Part shown: positions 1 through 12,660 of the stretch, in pieces
Layout of the letters: the number at the start of each line of letters is the position of its first letter
Position numbering within the stretch: position 1 is the stretch's first letter
DNA from: Berberis thunbergii
Taxonomy: Eukaryota; Streptophyta; Magnoliopsida; Ranunculales; Berberidaceae
Length of the DNA: 64,000 bases
Direction of reading: 5' to 3'
Assembly (NCBI GenBank): GCA_003290165.1
Contig: QNQO01000597.1
Location: forward strand, 434,001-498,000
Program-made: the position numbers and the translations under genes
The notes under the pieces: model-generated
The model's database searches: none
Told to the model about the DNA's origin: nothing
The model's input: the letters and a program-made list of their open reading frames with translations, nothing else

Positions 1-560
1 AGATCACTGCACATTCATTCAATAATTCAACAATAGTTCCAGAAAAAAAAAAAAAAAAAACCCCAGAACAGAAAAATGTGCAGAGAAATGATAGAAGATG
101 GAAAAATCAAAGAAACCCAAATGGGTAAACAGATAAACAAAGAGCACCCTCAGTCAAAAACAAAGGAAAAATAAAAATACCCAGATAGGGAAGGAGGTGG
201 AAAAGTTGGATTCAAAGAGTTTGGAAGCAAAAAGAAGGAAAACTTGAATATGCATTTAAGTAGATGATGAAATTAAAGGGGACCCAGATGGAGATATGAG
301 TAAAGAGCGTGAACAAGACTCAGAAGAAGAAGAAGAGAGAGAGAAAGATCACATGGAAAGAGATGAAACTGGCTTTAAAAGTAGAAGAAGTCTTGAGTTC
401 TTTACCTGACTATTTGATCATGGTGAAAAACGCGGTTGGCTGAAGGAAGAGTGATGGTAGTAGTAGTGGTTGGGAGGAAGGAAGGAAGATAATCATATTT
501 ACCAAACTTCCATCCTTATCTTGGCGCGTTGTTTAGGTCTCTGTTCTCTCTGTTTTGAAA
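1..560 (-). other. Possible promoter/5' leader of a leftward gene outside the window
   Basis: Read on the minus strand this stretch is strongly pyrimidine-rich (long CT runs near 300-360 and 460-490) and contains a plausible splice donor, CAGGTAAAG, near 400-410. Plant 5' leaders often look like this. No convincing coding frame is present, and the gene itself would lie left of position 1. This is an inference from composition only. Confidence 0.25.
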
Positions 561-2480
561 GAGAAGAAACTTCATTTTATTTTCTTACTGTTTTGGTTTG
601 GTTTGCTTGAAGTTGACAGTGAACGATGTTGTCAATTGTGAACCAATCAATACAGCTAAAACCAATGTAGAAGGAGTCTTTTCAGGGATTTGCTGGTCCA
701 ATCAGTCAATCAGGTGGTTTGTTTACTTTGAAGGCTCTCACTTTTTTACAAGCACATTGCCACCATGTTTTTCCCCTCACGAGTTTGGACTGGGTAACCT
801 GGTCTTCATAACTTTTACATCTAGTCGCAAGTTAGATTTCAATCTTCTTGTCATTTGACATTGATCACCATCAATGATCTTTAAATAGATTGGATCTAAT
901 CCTAACACTCAATATACGATCAGATCACAATTACACTAAATGTTTTTACATATCATGCAATTTACTTCTAGATCATGACCTTAAAAGTTATAATAAAACT
1001 AAATTGTTTTTTAATTGCTATTTAATGAGGTTATCCTCACAACCACTCGGTGAGGGCACATGATTAGGTAGATTAAGATTAAATTTTTAAACCGAAGATT
1101 TGAAAAAAAAAATCTATTATATAGATTTAAGACGCAGGCTTTTTCTTATTTTCCTTTTTTTTTCAGTCATGAAATCAATGTCTCCTCTCACTTCTCCATA
1201 AGAATAAAAGATGATTTTGTTCAAGATTATACACAAATGTAATTTAATGGACTAGGAGAAAAAGCATTTGATCATTGAATTTTGAGTAAAGGTCTATTGG
1301 TCTTGAATGTGACCGAAGAGAATGCACAAGTGGATAGCTACAAAAGTTGGGATGTGAGAACAATGCAAAATTTGATAAAAATTTTCAAGTGGAAGGGTTT
1401 GATGGCCTTTGGGGAGTTCCAATAGCACATGACAATGGATTTTTTCAGAGCCAACAATATGAATAACCTTTATGTGATCAAAGAAGGGTTGATGTCATGA
1501 TTATGAATTACAAATCAAATATTTTTTTTTCATTGCTTCATTATCAAGAGAAGAACAAACTAAGAAATCCATAAGTTTATTTGATAAAAGAAAGAAGAGA
1601 GGAAACGAAGTTGCTACAACTCTAAAGAGTTGTGCTACAACTCTAAAGAGTTGTGCGACAACTGGATTTATAAGTCTATGAATGTGTGTCGTTGAAAAGG
1701 CGAGAAAATGTAATTGGTATAAGTCTTCGATATGTTTCCAATACTCCTATGAACCTAAAAGAATAGTACACTACCATAAGTTCTACTCCTAGAATACATG
1801 AAGTTTACTTTATATATGCAAAAAATCTAGAGAGCCTGGCTCTTTGTCCGTGTGATTGTGTTCGATTGGGCCATTATGAACATTTTTAAGATGATGGATG
1901 TTATTGAGCCTGGCTTAGCACGAGTGTTTGGTAATGATCATATCATGTGATAAGTTACCCATTCAAAAAGTTAGAATAAACATTATGTCTTCTTTTTTCT
2001 TGGAGACAGTAGTTGAGACCCATGAGCTTATTCTTTTATTCTATGTGATGAATAATCAAAATGTTTGACTTGTCAGATCTCAACCTATGTTTTGATGACA
2101 AAGGTTTTACTTAGATTTAGTCAATGTTAAGAAATTCATTAATTAATTGTTATCTTTGATCAAGGTTGTTCTTAGTTTTCATTCCCACGTGCCCCTAATT
2201 AACGGGTTTTGTATCTTTTACTAAAGCGAAAATTCTAGGGGTCGCCCCTTTCCATTGTTCCCTCCCTCGACCCCTAGCAAAGCTCTTTACTAAAGTAATA
2301 ACTAGTGAAAATCTAAAAAAAGGAGGTGTTATTTGTAAATTACTCAATTACTAAAAAAAAAAAAAAATTAAAATTAAACAGTACAACTGAAAACCTAAAA
2401 ACTTCTCACAACATACAATAACATCCATCTACATCTACATCCATCCTGGGGTAGATACTAAAAGTTTTGGGAAGATGACT
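561..2480. other. Intergenic, no gene seen
   Basis: AT-rich sequence with no open frame of coding character on either strand. The only local structure noticed is the short palindromic tandem repeat at 1,616-1,654. The open frame at 598-858 begins with TTG and shows no recognisable family. Confidence 0.5.
1616..1654. repeat. 21-bp tandem repeat of an 8-bp-arm palindrome
   Basis: The palindrome ACAACTCTAAAGAGTTGT (arms ACAACTCT and AGAGTTGT, loop AA) occurs at 1,616-1,633 and again at 1,637-1,654, a period of 21. A decayed third partial copy, GCGACAACT, follows. Confidence 0.7.
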
Positions 2481-2518
2481 TTCTTTTCTTTCTTTCTTTC
2501 TTTTTTTTTTTTTTTTTT
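2481..2518. repeat. TTTC microsatellite running into poly-T
   Basis: A run of TTTC units is followed by about 19 T. It lies just before the RNase H-like remnant. Because that remnant is on the minus strand, this could be the A-rich 3' tail of a decayed non-LTR element. Confidence 0.6.
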
Positions 2519-2568
2519 GTAAAAGCATGATGCATTCAAAAACTAAAGAACATACATAGATTCACAGA

Positions 2569-2931
2569 CTACTTATATACAAATAGTGTCAATATTGCAG
2601 GAAAACAAGAGACGTTTAATATTACAAAAGAGAGGATCACAAACCCAATCCAAAACAAATGAGGAGGTACAATCCTTTGACAAAAGCGCCTCTCGTAGGT
2701 TGGTCGTCCAAAAACAAGACCACACTTCCACTGTTGGGCCTGGATTAACATGATGGCCGCTTCTCCTGCAAAGAATTTTGTCATCGTGTTATCCATAACC
2801 TTACCAGGGGTCGTGCTCGCCACTGAAGCCAGAACATGTGCTCTAAGATTCATAGCAATAATGCCAATAGAGCCCTGCTTCGCATAATCATGAAAGCAAA
2901 CATCAAAATTAACAATCACAGTATCAGGATC
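2569..2931 (-). pseudogene. RNase H-like domain remnant (LINE-type or domesticated)
   Basis: A minus-strand open frame of roughly 116 codons resembles the plant RNase H-like domain (RVT_3 type) found in L1-type retrotransposons and their derivatives. Visible landmarks are NFDVCFHD near the start (the usual N-F-D strand), GSIGIIAMN and ASVAS in the next strands, and GEAAIMLIQAQQW (the usual E-A helix). There is no good ATG, and an in-frame TAG lies just upstream (near 2,940), so the preceding reverse transcriptase part is missing or destroyed. A T-rich tract at 2,500-2,518 on the 3' side fits a poly(A)-tailed insertion. A host RNase H-like gene fragment is the alternative. Confidence 0.45.
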
Positions 2932-3120
2932 AAACTAGTCAAAACACTGGATAAAGGCTTGGAATCTGCTATTGACTCTGTGAGACTTTGTGAACTATAT
3001 TTGAGTCTAGATCAGGTTAACTCTGTTAGCACAAGCGACTCAGGCTGGCCCGTGATGGGACCCAGAAGGATAGGAGGAAACTTTAATGGATTTTTCACTA
3101 CGACCATACTGATGATTTGA

Positions 3121-3690
3121 TGCACAGATGTCAGATGTATTATTTATGTATGTTTGTTTACTTAAGGGTTAATTAGACTTTGATCCATTTTTAATCATCT
3201 TTAATCAATAAACAAGTCTGATCCTTTGACCAGCCCCAACGTAATAAAATTTTGACGAGGCTCCTTATTTTGATGTGGAGGGATCTGTGGGGCTTGTAGG
3301 AAGCATCCACGTGTGCCATAGTTTTGTCCATGGTTAACCATGATTAAGATAGAGTCTCTCCTCTTTTAGCAACTGAATATTTTCAATAACCCACATATTT
3401 ATTTTCTTCCTTTTTAAAGACACTAAATATATTTCCTATTTCGAGCAAAGTGGGTTTTTCTTTTCTTTCTTTTTACACATCAAAACTCCTTTGCTCAAAG
3501 TTGTGGGGGTTTTTTTTTCGGCCGCCTTCTAGCATCCTAATTTGAACCACCTTTTTCAATTTGAAATTTCTGTAGAATAATGTTTGCAACAAAATATGAT
3601 CTCACAAACACTTTGGATAATGAATCATCATTATATTAGTTCAACTTCACTTTAGTATAAACATCAATAAATACACTTCAAATATAAGTT
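3121..3690. other. Intergenic, no gene seen
   Basis: AT-rich sequence with no recognisable gene or transposon end. The short open frames over 2,836-3,120 are not supported by codon character or homology. Confidence 0.5.
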
Positions 3691-3779
3691 TGAAGGAGGT
3701 AAGCAAATATAACTAAGTTCACCTAAATTGAGGTATTTTAAGTTAAAGTAAAAATATCACACAACACAAATATAAGATC

Positions 3780-3975
3780 TTAAGCATTAAAATACACAAA
3801 TATGAATAAGTTAAAGTATAGAGATAGTAAAATATAATATCGCATAACACAAAATATAACTAAGTTCACCTAAATTGAGGTATGATTGACCTCATGATCA
3901 GTTATCGTTTCTCTGGTGGAAAAGTGAGTGAGTACCACGAGATTCTTTTACTATATTCCCATTAACAATGACCTG
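3780..3975. repeat. Left copy of a ~195-bp direct repeat flanking the foldback element
   Basis: This segment matches 6,090-6,282 over about 195 bp, from AATACACAAATATGAATAA to ACTATATTCCCATTAACAA, with scattered substitutions by eye. A shorter piece of the same family (AACTAAGTTCACCTAAATTG) also occurs at about 3,711-3,730. The two long copies bracket the foldback element at 4.68-6.09 kb. Confidence 0.75.
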
Positions 3976-4675
3976 TCCATAATAAAACTTCAACAAGTGA
4001 TTAAAAAAGCGGAAAATGACTTTTAAGGTATACTTTTTCACAAAATAGACAATTTAGATACCGTAGTTGATGTAATGACCAATTTGTGCCTAATTTTATA
4101 TTTTTATAACCAACAATGACTCTTTCATTAACCAAGGTTAACTCATAAAATTATACGACATATTTACCCTTCATAAACAAATAGAAAACATAATTTTATA
4201 CTTTTATGACCAACAATAGACTATTTTATTAATAATTTTATTTTTAATTTTTTGTTATTTTTACTTTTTTTTTACTTAACCCCTACCATTATTTGTACAA
4301 ATAATTTCTTTAACTGCGGTTTGAGCAATTGTTTTATTTCATTTTTAGCTACAAATGACTGCATTAATATTTTCATATTAGTATTTTTTATTCATGAGTG
4401 TTTTGTCACTCTGAATATGTTTATATTTGACCGATCGTGAATGTATATTTGAGTTTGAAGATCAATTTTTTTGTTTCAATTAATGGTTGGTTCAATTCTT
4501 TGTCACTATTTAGTTTTCATGAAATTATCTAATTCAATATTGGTTCCCATTTTACGTATGAGGCTATAATCATGCTTTGCGGTAGATAAATTGTGATTAA
4601 AGAGTGGCAGAGAATAAAATTTATTACTTTACGCGTACCCATGCATTGAAGAATAGAAAATCAAATTTTAATGGT

Positions 4676-6088
4676 GGGAAAATTGATTTATTGCCTTATT
4701 TAGCTTTGCCCATTATAATATATGTCATATTTAGCTTTGCCCCCGATTAACATTCACATTGCACTTTTCCCCTAAGACTAACAGCCAACGTGCCTTGACC
4801 ATCTATTTTCAAAGTAGATTACCAAAATACCCCTGCAAAATCAAAAGGCTGAGATTGAATCTTTCGTATCTTGAACATCTCATCTCGAGAAAATTTCTAA
4901 GGCTCAACTGAAATCGTATCTCAAGAAAAATCTAACAGTTGATTTTAAAAAATCTTTCATATAAAAGAACTCATCTCGAGGAAATCTAACGATCCAAATT
5001 TAATCATTCACACATCTCTAGGTAAATCTAATGGTTCAGATTTAATTATACACACATATCGAGAAAACCTAACGATTCAGCATGCATCTCGATGCAAATT
5101 TGACGATCCAACATGCATCTAGATAAAATCTAATGTTTTGACACGCATATCGATAAAAACTGAAGATCAAGTATGAATCTCGAGGAAAATCTGACGATTC
5201 ATATTTATTCTTGCACACATCTCACAAAAAATCTAAAGTTTGAATAATTTTTTATTTAATTTTGTCCCCTAAAATAAATTTGAATTTAATTTTGCTACCT
5301 GAAACGTAACAGACCTAAGAGATGAATGGGGAGGAAGGAGGAGGGAGGAGAAGGAGGAAGTTGAGGAATGTGAAACAAATGAGGAAGAGGAAGGAGGAAG
5401 TGGAGGAAGGAGGAAGAGGAGGGAGGACGAAGGGGGAGGTGGTGGCAAGGCTGTGAAATATAGAAGGAAGAGGATGATAATCAAAATTTTCTTGATCATC
5501 TCTCAGGTCTGTTTTGTTTTAGGGGGCAAAATTAAATTCAAATTTATTTTATAGGGTTAAGTTATTGCTAGTAATTTATTATATGGGGGCAATTTATTCA
5601 AACTTCAAAATTTTCTTGAGATGTGTGCACAAATAAATATGAATAATCAAATTTCCCTCGAGATGTGTGTCGAACCTTCATATTTTCCTCGAGACGTGTG
5701 CTAGGCCATCAAAATTTCCTTGAGATATGTGTTGGTTAGATCTTCCTCGAGATGTGTGTTAAATTGTTGGATTTCCTCAAGATGCATGCTGAAGTGTTAG
5801 ATTTCCCCGGGTTGAATCGTTAAATTTTCTCGAGATGAGTTCTTTAAGATGAAAGAATTTTAAATCAATCATTAGATTTCCTCGAGATACGATTATGATT
5901 TTAGTTGTGCTTAGGATTTTCCTCGAGATGAGATGTTCGAGATACGAAATATTCAATCTCATCCTTTGATTTCTCAGGGGTATTTTGGTAATCTGCTTTG
6001 AAAACAAACGGTTAAGGCACGTTGACTGTTAGTCTTAGGGGGCAATGCTGAATATGGCATATATTATAGGGAGAATTATAATTAACCC
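4676..6088. mobile_element. Foldback element with long inverted arms and internal degenerate 30-40-bp repeats
   Basis: The sequence from about 4,700 to 5,295 reappears reversed and complemented from about 6,075 back to 5,515, interrupted by small indels. Matching landmarks are CTAAGACTAACAG with CTGTTAGTCTTAG, ATTACCAAAATACCCCTG with CAGGGGTATTTTGGTAAT, and an inner pair around CCCCTAAAATAAATTTGAA (5,266) and TTCAAATTTATTTTATAGG (5,537). Each arm holds several degenerate copies of a unit like ATCTCGAGGAAAATCTAACG. The centre (5,300-5,510) is GA-rich on the plus strand. No transposase is present. Long-arm Mutator-like or foldback elements look like this, but I found no clean target duplication, so the class is uncertain and the ends are approximate. 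Confidence 0.75.
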
Positions 6089-6089
6089 A

Positions 6090-6282
6090 ACATTGAAATA
6101 CACAAATATGAATAAATTAAAGTATAAAGATAGTAAAATATAATGTCACACAACACAGATATAACTAAGTTCACCTAAATTGAGGTATGGTTGACCTCAA
6201 TTATCATTTCATTGGTGGAAACGTGAGTGTGTTCCACGAGATTCTTTTACTATATTCCCATTAACAACGACCCGTCAGACCA
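6090..6282. repeat. Right copy of the ~195-bp flanking direct repeat
   Basis: This is the partner of 3,780-3,975, in the same orientation at a spacing of about 2.3 kb. It abuts the right end of the foldback element. Either a local duplication separated by the insertion, or terminal sequence of a larger decayed element, would explain it. Confidence 0.75.
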
Positions 6283-6731
6283 TGTTAAAAAATAATATGA
6301 AAGTGAATCTATTGATTTCTTAGATTGATAGTACAAACGGAAACTCAAAATAAAAATGGAAGGAAAATAATATGCGAAACCAAACATGTATTGAAAAACA
6401 AAAAATATAAAGTACAAGTTTGAGGATAATTAATAATTTAGATCAATATATTTTTAGTCTCCCTCTTTGTATGATTGTCAATTCAGAACGCTTCGTTACC
6501 CACAAAAAATACTACATAAACATAAATAATGGACAAGAACTTGGTAGCTTTAGCCAATAAGACTAATTTCAATGAAAATTTTGTATTAGGATAGAACAAG
6601 TCTTGGTGATGGATTACACAAGCATATTCAATGGTTAGAACTAGTCACTGCGCGTAGAAAAACAAATTCCAACCGCATCAGGTATAAGTACCAAATACCC
6701 TTTGAAGGTCCAATTTATACTTGTGAAACCT

Positions 6732-9700
6732 CTAGCTAGAATGCCATAAAAGTTTTCGCGTAAGAGCTGGTGGAGCGAGCCCAGGGATCTCACGAATATC
6801 CTTGTCTTCTGGGCTAACAAGCTGAGAATAAAACCATCACCGCATAAATATGAAGGTAATGAATGTACTATACACACTCAAGAGATCCAAGAACAAATAT
6901 AGTTGCAGAAAATGCAATTTTATATATAGGAAAGAACAAACCTTCACAATGATAATGGCTATGACTCCAATTACAATTATGAACAACATTGCCATAATAC
7001 ATCGATCAGTTGCAAGCTAAAGCAAAAAAAAAAAAAAAAAAAGGTTAGTATACAACACGATAAAATAACTTTGATTAAAGTAAACAAATGGGGATAGATC
7101 TCAAGAGATTGACCTGCCTACCAATTTCCGACACAAGTTGATTAGCCCTTTTAATCGAAAAACGGACAGAATCCAATTCATTTACGATTCTACCCATTTG
7201 GTCTGTCTAAACATACAAGCAAGAACTATTATGATTTTTTCATTTTTGAAGAGGTTAAAAATTATGAAACAAAATCAAGCCCCTGAAATGATAGTATGTT
7301 TGGTATCGAGACCACAAACCTGGGCTTGAAGAGTTGCTGCAGTATCTGCTCCAACATTAATGGTGTTTTGAACCACCTAATCACACATGAAAAGTCAATA
7401 AATGTAATCCACGTAGTTAAAATTCTAAATATGTTTATGTATATGTATGATTTGAATGGAAGATACTTGGTTATGAGACAAGAATTCATTTTGTGCGCGT
7501 CAACATATCATCAACTAGAGAATGAGTCGACTACTTGAAGTATGTTACCAAAGCCAAACTGGCTAAAATATGAATGTACCCACTTAACTACGGATTAGAG
7601 GTCTTTAAAATTTACTAGAATAAATTTTTAATGAGATTTAAAGAACTTTTGCAGTCTTATTATAAATTTATAAGCATAACAAAGTTGCATTTAGGAATAT
7701 AAGGCTATTCTAACCTGTTTTGAGCGCTCAATGGCTTGATCAGTTGCATCCATCATTTGGTTTCCATTGTCTATTAACTGTTGATTTGTCATAGCTGCAA
7801 AATGCATACTTTTACTTGTGAAATTGACCATGTTATTTATTATTGAATCATATTCTATGAAGGCAACGTTTCAATAATAACATGCAAATATCAGGAAATG
7901 ATATTGATTCAACAAGGTAGACATCGGGAAATAAAGTGGCATCAGAACCCGCGTGATTATTAAATCATGCATAGTTGAAACAGATGTAAGTTGCAAACTT
8001 TGCATGTTTTCATTGAGGACAATCCTGAGAACGTTAACGATGCATTCAACACCTTTCAACCTTTTTTAAGGCTGCTAGGTTCTTTCTTGTGGAACTACAA
8101 TATCCTGAAACATATGTTAACTTCTTTTTTTTTAAATTAGGAAACCATGACATCTTTAAAACATCTCAGGTGACTTTTGTCAATTTTTCTGATAAGTACA
8201 GAATTAATTTGAAATGCAAAATCTTATGAAAATATTTAGATATATGAAATCACTAATAAAGAAATAGGTTTCCAAAATAAGAGTTGGTATGAAAAGATAA
8301 GTAAGGAATCACTGAAAACAAACCCAACCTTATCATAATTATCTTAAGAGAACACTAGAATATAAATGTAGCATTCTACTATATTATTAGTAGACTTTCT
8401 TATGTTCGCACATATTTCATGTTTAGTTTTTTTTTTTTAAGTATCAGTGAAATTTGCATGCTGATAATGCCGTTGGTTGAGAGGTCAACACCAAATTTTG
8501 ATCAAATTTTAATTTGTTAATTATTCATGCATAGGTAATAAATAACTATTAAGTTATATTTCGAAGTAGTAATCAGATAAAACATGCAACATATGAAATA
8601 GATATGATCAACAGGCCATTAGTATTACCAGTAAATGACATTTCAATACTTTCCTTCAACAAAATTAGTATTACCACTCCCTCCTTGATTTCCTCCCCCA
8701 TATTATTTTTTTGCACCACTCGTGCCAACTTCTGATTTTGTAACTTTATTTTTATGAGCCACTTGAAACAAGTTTATTGTTTTGTAGATGATGAAACGAG
8801 TGAACGTATGAGCGATTGTAAACTTTATCATCAACTTTTTTTATTAATATAAGGTTCGGGGATCCTAAAAACCCTAGCTCGCTTTCCAAAAAAATTGGTA
8901 AATGAGTAATATATGACATAAGAAATGAAGAGTAAAAAGTTTTACATTATTCGGACATCATTTTATTTTATTTATTCTTTGTCGATTCTCCATTAATTTC
9001 ACGGGGTATTTTTAACTCCAGGTTCATGTATTTTTATATTATATGATAATACTATGTATTAAGAACTCAAATTAAACTCAAACGCTTACCTGAAGCAAGA
9101 AGAAAATTCTCCTCATGCCCTTCTTCACCACCTGGTCTATCAAGGAGATCAGCGTGTTTATTGTCAAGACCATTCGCTAATCTGTGTTAGTAGAAAGTTA
9201 AAAGGTCATAATATGTGCTAAATTGATAGGAAAAAAATTTGTTGAGGTCTGTTAAAATTAACAAATCATATAAAAACATGGAAAAAAAAGTTATGAAACA
9301 TTGTATAGATATAAAGTAAAATAAACTCTCAATATAACACAATTAATGTTTTTGAAAGTTATTTAAGACATTTTCTAAACACTATGAGGAAACTCCATTA
9401 GAGTTACAAATCTCAAGCAAAAACATACAATTGCATATTTGCAAAAATTAAAAAATATATAATGATAAACCAAAGAAAATTTATTTGGTCATTTTCGTTT
9501 TCATCATTGTAGTTATTATTATTATTATTTTTGTCAAATTATAAATCTACAATGATGTGCCTTTGTTGTTTTTAGTGTATTCGATTAGATTGTCAAATAT
9601 GAAATTTTATTTGTGAATTATGCGCAAAATTTTCATGGTTCCTGTAAAAGTATATGATGTAATCATAAACTACAAATCAAGAATTTGAAATTTAGTCATA

Positions 9701-12660
9701 GGCTACGAAAAGTTCATTTAACTCATGAAGATTGAAATCAAATGCTAAATTACCAAAGTCAATGACAAGAAGACTAAAGCCGATCATTAAAACAAAGTTA
9801 AAGATGCAAATAACAAAGTCGAAGTAAGAAGTTAACAAGAGGTCGAACACAGTTACAGACAGATCATGTGAAGTCCCAAACCAAGTGAATTGGTATGTCT
9901 AAAGAAATCAAAATTTGAATTATGGTATAGTTTAGTCGCCTTGAAGTCCAAAACAACCCGATTAGTTGGTGAGTTATCAGCATAATCAAACCAGACATTT
10001 TAATATGGCTATTCGGGTTGTCAGCCTGGTCGATCAAGCCTCTCTAAATACCCAAAAAAATGTTTATTTATAAGGCCATGGAGGCTTTACTGCTCATAAC
10101 ACAATTCAACGGCTTTTCACAAGGTGTACAAGAGCAATCACAGGAAAGAAAAAACCACTTCTCTATATGGTTTCAAGGGTTATTTAAACAAAATAGAGAA
10201 GAAATAAAAATTTGAAATGAACGTATTGGTAGATACTAGATACCTCAATTGAAAAGTTGTTAAGCCTTCAACCACTTCATCTCATCTTGAAATTAAATTA
10301 GTCTTCATTCTTCAATTTAATGTGGGAAGGGGGACAGAAAGAGTGCATTGTCTCTTTGTGTGATCAAAAGCATCACAAGACGATAAAATTGGAGTTTAAG
10401 CTTGTCTTTAACTCTTCTTTACCCTATTTTGGTTTCAAACTCTATATTGAGTTTCAAATTGACCTTACAAGGTTGCGGATTGCAGTTTCGAGAGAGGATT
10501 TTTTAGTGAATTTTATAATCTAGTTCTTGGAGAATACAGTAAGAAAATCTTGTGGAAACATTCACACTTCAGCTATGGAAGTAGACAATCAAACTCCAAT
10601 TTAGGTGAACCTCATTATATCTCCATGCACTGTGGCATAAATTTAAAAATCATAATATAAAGTTTATGGAAATAGAAAATTGTTAGTACATTCTAATAAA
10701 AACAAGAGTTGTACATTTTATATTAGGAATCTTAAATGAAGATTGTTGAGGTTTTTTATTTGTTGATTATTCACCAAGGAATTCATGAAAAAGTTTACTT
10801 GACTCAAACTTTGAACATTATTTTTAAATATCATGTAATAAAAATCCTTTAATTGAAGTAAATATTCATGAACTTTATCAAACGAAGGGGAGTTTATTTG
10901 CTCCACTTACAGTGGACAACACTTATAAGTGGTTGTTGTTGCTGCTGCTACTACCTAAGCATCTGTAAAGGTTTTATAGTGAAATGGTACCAGGATTTTG
11001 TAATCATAATTGCTATCAGGGTGATGTGGATGATCTGTGAAGATGATGTATTCTTTGAAATACGTGTAAACATTTTCCGATCATGACACATCACTCTGGT
11101 GGAAAATCTTAGTTCCCTATCAAAGTTTGTTCTACAACAAATAGTTGATAACTTACTCTTTTTTAAGAGCAACGTAAGAATTTAATTCTTTGATCTGCAA
11201 AAAGATAAAACAAAACATGATCGATCATTTAGTACGATGACGAATACAAAAGAAATTTATCAATAATTGAAACAATTGGATTTTCGTCTATGAGTGGATG
11301 AATAAAATATCACCATCGATTGCTTTTTGTCATTGAGTGATCTATTAGTTTCAGGACTGTATCTTCTTTCTCCAAGCTTCATTTCTCTATCAAAGTCTTT
11401 GATAAGGCTGACATAAAACAAAACTATATAAGTTGATCTTTACACATAAAAAGACAATTAATGTATGCGAAAGGCTTATTTTGATTATTTATTGAGTTTC
11501 CATATAGAAAATTTTAACAACGATTTTAAATAACCATACCATGTTCATTAGTGAATCAAAGGCCTAAAAGTTATCAATAAAGCACAAAATAAACAATGTC
11601 GAAGAGCTAAAGGCGTACCAGCTAAGTTGGTAGAGGTGTGACGAATGATATTAACATTCATGTATGAAATATGATGCCCATGCATGAAATTAGATGTCTA
11701 GCTCTAAATACATGGACAATGGTAAATAAGAGTTGCATTTTCACATGTACATTGTGATGCACCTCACACGAAATGTTTGCCTCACACTAAACTTTTGCGT
11801 AAATTAGTATTTCATTTACATCAAAATCATCCCAAATTGTTTTTAAGTGCCCATTATGTAGGTACTTTATGGAAGGAAATTTGCATTAAGATCACTTACC
11901 TTTTACATTCACGCATTTTTTCTGTAAGTTCTTCCAATTGGCGGCTTCGTCGATTAGCATCCTTAATTTTCTCCACCTTTTGGAATCCATTTCTGCACAA
12001 ACAAACTACACTTAAAATTCATCTAAAAAAACCTAGTATCTAATCATCCTTTGCAATCCCCAAATTATAGTTCAAAATAAATTTATCTTGCTTATCATAG
12101 ATTTAGGATATTGATTAAACTCAAAATTTTCTTCTTATCTCAAGTTGCTCCACAACTTTGTTAATTTATCCTTTACATTAATAGTAATTAAAGCACATGG
12201 AATCACCATTCTTAATAGGAATCCAATGTACTAATTTATAATAACCACAAGAACATCGAACACAAGTTTTATCTTAAATGTTTGATGAGTTTTGATTTAC
12301 TAAATCACATTGCTCATTTCGATTCTATCCAAAATCATATGTTCGAAATATCCATTTAGTGTGAGACTCATGAATGCCATAGTTCCATGCCCAAATTAGA
12401 CCTAATTAGCCTTGTTTTGGTTCATAGCCTTAATGTGTGCTGCAATAATTTCATTATTACTATATTCATCTCTAGAAATTTCTATCATTAAAACATTACA
12501 ACAATTATATTATATGCATTCTATCCAGATTAACAACCAAACTATTAAACTCATAATGTAAAATTTAACAAAAAAAATCTTACGATAAAACTCTGAAAAT
12601 GTCGTTGATATGACCATCGATCTCTGCTAGGTCCTCCGTTATTTCTGATAAATAATCCAT
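6732..12660 (-). CDS. NPSN11: Novel plant SNARE 11-like protein (Qb-SNARE), complete, 10 exons
   Basis: A tail-anchored SNARE of the NPSN family, which acts in membrane fusion, including at the forming cell plate. Ten exons join in phase with GT-AG borders: 12,660-12,584; 11,992-11,900; 11,407-11,314; 11,194-11,157; 9,181-9,090; 7,794-7,715; 7,376-7,320; 7,206-7,114; 7,016-6,942; 6,821-6,732. The sum is 789 bp, or 262 residues plus TAG, close to the family's usual length of about 265. The protein begins MDYLSEITEDLAEIDGH. A helical N-terminal region includes QLEELTEKMRECK (near 47-59) and KQSMIKELNSYVALKK (near 84-100). The SNARE motif covers roughly residues 130-205, including the QTDQMGRIVNEL segment. 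A hydrophobic anchor follows at about 213-232 (IMAMLFIIVIGVIAIIIV), and the tail ends KLLWHSS. Intron 4 (about 2.0 kb) and intron 5 (about 1.3 kb) are AT-rich without recognisable genes. No frame breaks were found. NPSN12 or 13 is less likely from the N-terminus. Confidence 0.93.

Noticed and set aside
4860..5260. CRISPR-like array of ~30-bp repeats
   Set aside because: The repeats are diverged, irregularly spaced and part of an inverted arm in a plant genome; there are no spacers of constant length and no cas genes.
5269..5499. Proline/serine-rich 76-codon frame
   Set aside because: It is produced by the GA-rich simple sequence at the centre of the foldback element.
10320..10523. Open frame inside NPSN11 intron 4
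   Set aside because: No family resemblance, AT-rich codon content, and it lies within an intron whose flanking exons join correctly.
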